In this document: positions 6,176-8,727 of the stretch, one piece after another
How positions within the stretch are numbered: position 1 is the stretch's first letter
Layout of the letters: each line of letters begins with the position of its first letter
Origin: Moorella sp. UBA4076
GTDB taxonomy: Bacteria; Bacillota; DSM-521; Neomoorellales; Neomoorellaceae
Reading direction: 5' to 3'
DNA length: 8,727 nucleotides
Assembly: GCA_002383405.1 (NCBI GenBank)
Contig: DFYS01000030.1
Coordinates: 4,916-13,642, forward strand
Program-made: the position numbers and the translations under genes
The notes under the pieces: model-generated
The model's input: the letters and a program-made list of their open reading frames with translations, nothing else
Databases searched by the model: none
What the model was told of the DNA's origin: nothing

Positions 6176-6982
6176 TCATTTTATTTCGCCGGCATAGCCC
6201 AGGCGCCTGGACATTTGCCCGGCAACATTGAGGACAATATCCACCAGCTCGTTATTTAAATAATAATTGGTGATGCGGGTGTGGGGACCGGAAACGCTGA
6301 TGGCAGCTATTACCTTGCCTTCGTGATTGCGAATGGGGGCGGCTACACAGCGCACATCCGCATCCCTTTCCCCCAGGTCAATAGCATATCCCTGACGCCG
6401 AATGCGTTGCAGCTCTTTTTTTAACATAGCCTTATCAGTAATGGTCTCGCTGGTGTATTGCTCCAGCTGGATACCGGCGAAGATTTTTTCCAGCTCGTCC
6501 TCAGGCAAAGCACTGAGGAGCATCTTGCCGGAACCGGTGGCATGAGCCGGCCCGCGGCTGCCCACCCGCGCAAACATACGTACAATAACGATGTTGCTGG
6601 ATTCCACCTGGTCGATATAAACCACATCGCGGCCGTCCAGGACCGCCAGGTTGGCGGTTTCATTGCAGCTCTTAACCAGTTCTTCCAGGAATGGTCGGGC
6701 GATGGACTGCAGGTCTTTAGCATAAAGGGCGGTTTTGCCCATCACAAAAAGTTTTAGACCCAGTTTATAGCGGCTGGTTTCCGGCTCCTGTTCGATATAT
6801 CCATTTACAATCAAGGTGCCAAGCAGGCGGTGAACGGTACTGATGTTTAGTTGTACCCTGTCCGCCAGGTCACTGATGGCCATGGGTACGCCGGCTGCAG
6901 CCAGGACATCCATAATAGCCAGCGCCCGTTCTACAGCCTGGACGGTTTTATTCTCTTCACCATTATTTTTTTCGCGGGTCAT
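6176..6982 (-). CDS. IclR-family transcriptional regulator (copy 2)
   Basis: This 268-aa protein has an IclR winged helix-turn-helix at about residues 13-75, with recognition helix NISTVHRLLGTL (46-57), then an effector-binding domain. Effector-domain signatures include VVYIDQVESSN, GPAHATGSGKMLLSAL, GERDADVRCVAAPI and IAAISVSGP. Much of it matches IclR copy 1 motif for motif, so the two arose by duplication. The start ATG 6982 follows AAGGAGA with 9-nt spacing. An in-frame TTG at 7036 would add 18 residues but lacks a ribosome binding site. The gene has its own promoter about 180 nt upstream and its own terminator, and it lies upstream of the glutamate-synthase-like gene in the same orientation. 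That gene and IclR copy 2 itself are the natural candidate targets; this is inferred from position only. Confidence 0.93.
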   Translation of the reverse strand: MTREKNNGEENKTVQAVERALAIMDVLAAAGVPMAISDLADRVQLNISTVHRLLGTLIVNGYIEQEPETSRYKLGLKLFVMGKTALYAKDLQSIARPFLEELVKSCNETANLAVLDGRDVVYIDQVESSNIVIVRMFARVGSRGPAHATGSGKMLLSALPEDELEKIFAGIQLEQYTSETITDKAMLKKELQRIRRQGYAIDLGERDADVRCVAAPIRNHEGKVIAAISVSGPHTRITNYYLNNELVDIVLNVAGQMSRRLGYAGEIK

Positions 6983-7160
6983 GGTTTGAGTTCTCCTTTG
7001 GCCAGGTTTAGTGTTGTAAAAAGGCGGCCGCCGCAAAAGCCAGAGTCCAGCGGGGAGGTCAATGGCCTCATACGCATCTCTTTGCCGGTGCCGCGTCAGT
7101 GGCAGGGGCGACTCCCGCCGGGAAAGCCTGTTTTTAAATAATGAAAGACATTTTCACTAT
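6983..7160 (-). promoter_or_regulatory. GC-rich leader of IclR copy 2
   Basis: About 178 nt separate the predicted transcription start from the ATG, with no credible gene in between. A compact GC hairpin (GCGG-CGG-CCGC, 7034-7024) is followed on the minus strand by CUUUUUA, which could act as an attenuator. Further upstream are self-complementary GC segments around 7077-7123. Within this stretch the plus-strand bases 7075-7094 match 17 of 20 bases (all differences C/T) of the interspersed repeat core at 52-71. No known riboswitch class was recognised. Confidence 0.4.
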
Positions 7161-7165
7161 GCTTC

Positions 7166-7195
7166 ATTTTAGTGTGCCTGGACGATCCCTGTCAA
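7166..7195 (-). promoter_or_regulatory. SigmaA promoter for IclR copy 2
   Basis: TTGACA (7190-7195) is 18 nt upstream of TAAAAT (7166-7171). It lies immediately after the terminator of the five-CxxC gene, so IclR copy 2 starts its own transcript. Confidence 0.75.
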
Positions 7196-7203
7196 GGGCA
7201 AAA

Positions 7204-7227
7204 TAAAAAAACCGCCCGGAGCGGTTT
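7204..7227 (-). terminator. Intrinsic terminator overlapping the stop of the five-CxxC gene
   Basis: AAACCGC and GCGGTTT form a perfect 7-bp stem with a CCGGA-type loop (7209-7227). On the minus strand the T-run continues into TTTATTT. The 5' arm overlaps the TAA stop codon at 7226-7228. Confidence 0.88.
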
Positions 7228-7423
7228 ATTTCCGGGTGGTAAGGTCACAGGCAATCATGCCCTCGTAGCATTCCTGGCACAGGAACTGGCCGCAGGTGGG
7301 ACAGATGCGCATATCTGGAGGGTTTATTTCCAGACAGTCGTAACAATAAGAGGTATCGCAGTGGTGACAGATAATACCTTCAACATTGCGGGCTTTACAG
7401 CGATCACATACCGGGATTTTCAT
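7226..7423 (-). CDS. Small zinc-ribbon-type protein with five CxxC knuckles
   Basis: This 65-aa protein contains eleven cysteines. Ten are in five CxxC pairs: 6/9, 19/22, 27/30, 41/44 and 49/52, including CDRC, CHHC, CYDC, CPTC and CQEC. Adjacent histidines (20, 21) add possible ligands. Such spacing suits two cross-braced zinc sites, B-box- or RING-like in arrangement, or rubredoxin-like knuckles. No catalytic domain is present, so a structural, nucleic-acid-binding or protein-interaction role is likely but not shown. ATG 7423 follows AAAGGGG at about 8 nt. A GTG at 7432 would add three residues. It lies between pduL and IclR copy 2 as an independent unit with its own terminator. Confidence 0.75.
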   Translation of the reverse strand: MKIPVCDRCKARNVEGIICHHCDTSYCYDCLEINPPDMRICPTCGQFLCQECYEGMIACDLTTRK

Positions 7424-7448
7424 AGCCCCCACCCCTTTCTATGATGTT

Positions 7449-7477
7449 ATTTTATTATTTCGCCTTCTACCGGGCAA
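7449..7477 (-). promoter_or_regulatory. Possible promoter for the five-CxxC gene
   Basis: TTGCCC (7472-7477) and TAAAAT (7449-7454) are separated by 17 nt and lie about 26 nt before the start codon. The -35 box falls in the end of an interspersed repeat copy, so the repeat may contribute promoter sequence. Confidence 0.45.
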
Positions 7478-7541
7478 ACTCCTGCTTCACCTTGAAAATA
7501 GTGCCACACCGCCGTTTTCATCTATCTGGTGCCGCCGGTGC
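7471..7541 (+). repeat. Interspersed intergenic repeat, middle copy
   Basis: This copy shares with the left-edge copy the segment CCTGCTTCACC (7481-7491) preceded by CGGG.AA. After a diverged spacer it shares GCCGTTTTCATC and CTGGTGCCGCC (7511-7535). Relative to the left-edge and right-edge copies it has a 3-nt loss within the core and a different spacer length, which breaks any shared reading frame. It lies between pduL and the five-CxxC gene. Confidence 0.55.
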
Positions 7542-7554
7542 GTCCTGGAATAAC

Positions 7555-7590
7555 AACAAGCAGTTCTCGGATAAAAACTGCTTGTTTTTT
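7555..7590 (-). terminator. Intrinsic terminator after pduL
   Basis: AACAAGCAGTT (7555-7565) and AACTGCTTGTT (7576-7586) form a perfect 11-bp stem with a 10-nt loop, 26 nt past the pduL stop. Read on the minus strand it has an A-run before it and TTGTTATT in its tail. Read on the plus strand it has six T residues, so it could terminate in both directions. Confidence 0.8.
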
Positions 7591-7615
7591 GGCTGCAGGT
7601 TGTTTTAATGTTACC

Positions 7616-8233
7616 TTAACCGGCCAGACTCATAACTTTATCTACTACTGCCGGTACCAGTACCTGGACGCAGTCACCATTATTTAACAGGCAGGCGTTA
7701 GCCTCGTCGGTATCGATGTGAAATTCCAACCGGTTATTGGGATTAACCCGGACCAGGACGTTCGTAAAGATAAGCCCGCGCTCACCGCCTGCCAGAACAT
7801 TGACTATATCCTTATCCTTGAGGCCGTACCGCTTGCCGTCGCTGGTGTGCAGGTGGATGTGGCGCAGGGCGATGATTACGCCCCGGTCAAGGGTAACAAC
7901 CCCGGCCGGGCCTACCAGGACGCAGCCGGGAGAACCTTCGTGATCGCCCGAATCACGCACCGGGGCAGTGACACCGAGTTTGAAGCAATCAGTCCGGGAC
8001 AGCTCAACCTGGCTGTAGGAGCGGATAGGGCCGATAATCCGTACTTTTTCCAGCACACCTTTGGGTCCTACCAAGGTAACGGTTTCCCGGGCGGCAAACT
8101 GCCCCGGCTGCATAAGTTCCTTGACTTTGGTTAATTCATAACCGCTCCCAAAAAGAGTATAAAGGTGTTCCCGGGTAAGATGCACATGCCGTCCGGATAC
8201 GCCTATTGGCACTTCAAACAGGATTTTAGGCAT
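7616..8233 (-). CDS. pduL: PduL-type phosphate acyltransferase (phosphotransacetylase)
   Basis: PduL interconverts acyl-CoA and acyl phosphate. In acetogens lacking Pta this step feeds acetate kinase for ATP. The 205-aa protein carries both PTAC halves. IGVSGRHVHLTREHL (10-24) and ALRHIHLH (122-129) supply the zinc-binding histidines (His16, His18, His125, His127, with His129 nearby). Conserved PGQFAARETVTLVGPKG and GPIRSYSQVELS segments lie between them, and HIDTDEANA is near the C-terminus. The protein begins right at the catalytic domain, without the N-terminal encapsulation helix of microcompartment PduL. I therefore infer a cytosolic enzyme in energy metabolism, as known for the two Moorella thermoacetica PduL proteins. 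ATG 8233 follows GGAGGAG with 5-nt spacing. A longer frame to 8299 would start at about the predicted transcription start. Confidence 0.93.
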   Translation of the reverse strand: MPKILFEVPIGVSGRHVHLTREHLYTLFGSGYELTKVKELMQPGQFAARETVTLVGPKGVLEKVRIIGPIRSYSQVELSRTDCFKLGVTAPVRDSGDHEGSPGCVLVGPAGVVTLDRGVIIALRHIHLHTSDGKRYGLKDKDIVNVLAGGERGLIFTNVLVRVNPNNRLEFHIDTDEANACLLNNGDCVQVLVPAVVDKVMSLAG

Positions 8234-8307
8234 TTTAACTCCTCCCCCGCTATCGTCCTGGTGACTCTTAAAAGCCATTCGGCACCATATATCTACCATT
8301 CAACCTC

Positions 8308-8337
8308 ATTATAAAACCATTCGGCGGTAGATGGCAA
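8308..8337 (-). promoter_or_regulatory. Promoter for pduL
   Basis: A perfect TATAAT (8308-8313) lies 18 nt after TTGCCA (8332-8337), placing the start of transcription near 8300. Around it GCCGAATGG is followed by a TTTTA-like segment twice, once within the spacer and once in the leader near 8272-8285. This is a possible binding site. Confidence 0.65.
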
Positions 8338-8377
8338 GGGGGGAGGGAGATATTCGCAATTTTAAATTTCCTGGGTT

Positions 8378-8581
8378 TTACTTTTGGACCCAGCCTCCTC
8401 TAAGGCAACCCTGGCATTGCCCCTGGCAGGCTGCCACCAGCGGGGCGCGGCAGCGCGGGCAGCGCCCCAGCCCGGGGTCAAGCACCCGGTAGCCGCAACG
8501 GGGGCATTGACGTGAACAGCTGCTGCCGGTTGCAGCTTTGCCGCGGGGCTGGACGCTGCCAGGCTGGTTGTTCCTATCCAT
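8378..8581 (-). CDS. Small cysteine-rich zinc-ribbon-like protein
   Basis: This 67-aa protein has a polar, probably disordered N-terminus (about 1-20). A zinc-ribbon-like core follows, CPRCGYRVL (from residue 26) and CPRCRAPLV (from 41), spaced by about 15 residues as in a treble-clef or ribbon. A further cysteine set, CQGQCQGCL, lies near the C-terminus, giving at least eight cysteines in total. I do not recognise a named family, and no enzyme domain is present. ATG 8581 follows GGGAG at about 9 nt, and a TATACT -10-like box lies at about 8605-8610 without a good -35. It precedes pduL by about 140 nt; pduL has its own promoter, so co-regulation is not implied. Confidence 0.65.
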   Translation of the reverse strand: MDRNNQPGSVQPRGKAATGSSCSRQCPRCGYRVLDPGLGRCPRCRAPLVAACQGQCQGCLRGGWVQK

Positions 8582-8641
8582 ATTAGTTCACTCCCGGTTC
8601 AGTAGTATACTAAATCAGCGGAACGCTATTTTCAGGGCCGA

Positions 8642-8722
8642 CGCTCATGGCGCCGCGGCGGCACCAGCAGAAGGATGAAAATGGCGGTATTGTGTGAAGG
8701 TAGGGGGGTGGGGCAGGTTCCC
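8642..8722 (-). repeat. Interspersed intergenic repeat, right copy
   Basis: Read on the minus strand this copy starts with GGGAACCTG (8722-8714). It contains a 33-nt core that differs from the left-edge copy at two positions, then CCGCCGCGGCGCC in place of the left copy's hairpin. Relative to the left copy it has a 6-nt insertion before the core and a 2-nt deletion after it. It lies in the region upstream of the small zinc-ribbon gene. Confidence 0.6.
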
Positions 8723-8727
8723 TTCAG

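Noticed and set aside
8234..8299. 22-residue N-terminal extension of PduL, considered as an encapsulation peptide
   Set aside because: The extension begins at about the predicted transcription start, lacks a ribosome binding site and overlaps the GGAGGAG site of the ATG at 8233.

Overview
The window looks like a chromosomal segment of a moderately GC-rich, spore-forming-type Firmicute of the Moorella kind (thermophilic acetogenic Clostridia). This is inferred from several things: a free-standing PduL phosphotransacylase of the type used by Moorella for acetate formation, a DUF39 homocysteine-biosynthesis protein under a SAM-I riboswitch, strong AGGAGG-type ribosome binding sites, and sigmaA-like promoters. 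I could not run a search, so the genus is an inference. All ten genes I accept lie on the minus strand. The plus-strand open frames look like shadows.

Read in the direction of transcription (right to left), the first block is 8727-7204. It holds a small cysteine-rich zinc-ribbon protein (8378-8581), pduL (7616-8233) with its own promoter and terminator, and a second small protein with five CxxC knuckles (7226-7423), which ends in a strong terminator.

The middle block (7195-3223) is a regulatory cluster. An IclR-family regulator (6176-6982) has a long leader and its own terminator. Next comes a sigmaA promoter with a leader of about 290 nt containing an attenuator-like hairpin. That leader precedes an FMN-binding, glutamate-synthase-like protein with an N-terminal four-cysteine cluster (4111-5751), which is followed by a second, clearly paralogous IclR regulator (3223-4011). 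A 24-bp direct repeat brackets the spacer between the last two genes. The oxidoreductase sandwiched between two sister regulators, with a structured leader, is the least explained part of the window.

The last block (3196-1) holds an uncharacterised 110-aa protein whose start codon and ribosome binding site sit inside an inverted repeat, then a 70-aa helical protein in tandem with a class I SAM-dependent methyltransferase. It ends with a promoter, a canonical SAM-I (S-box) riboswitch and a DUF39 gene. The riboswitch ties the DUF39 gene to methionine/homocysteine supply.

Three intergenic stretches (left edge, 7471-7541, right edge) are related to each other, on both strands. They appear to be an interspersed repeat family that ordinary gene annotation would miss. 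I saw no tRNA, rRNA, CRISPR array, transposase or phage structural gene.
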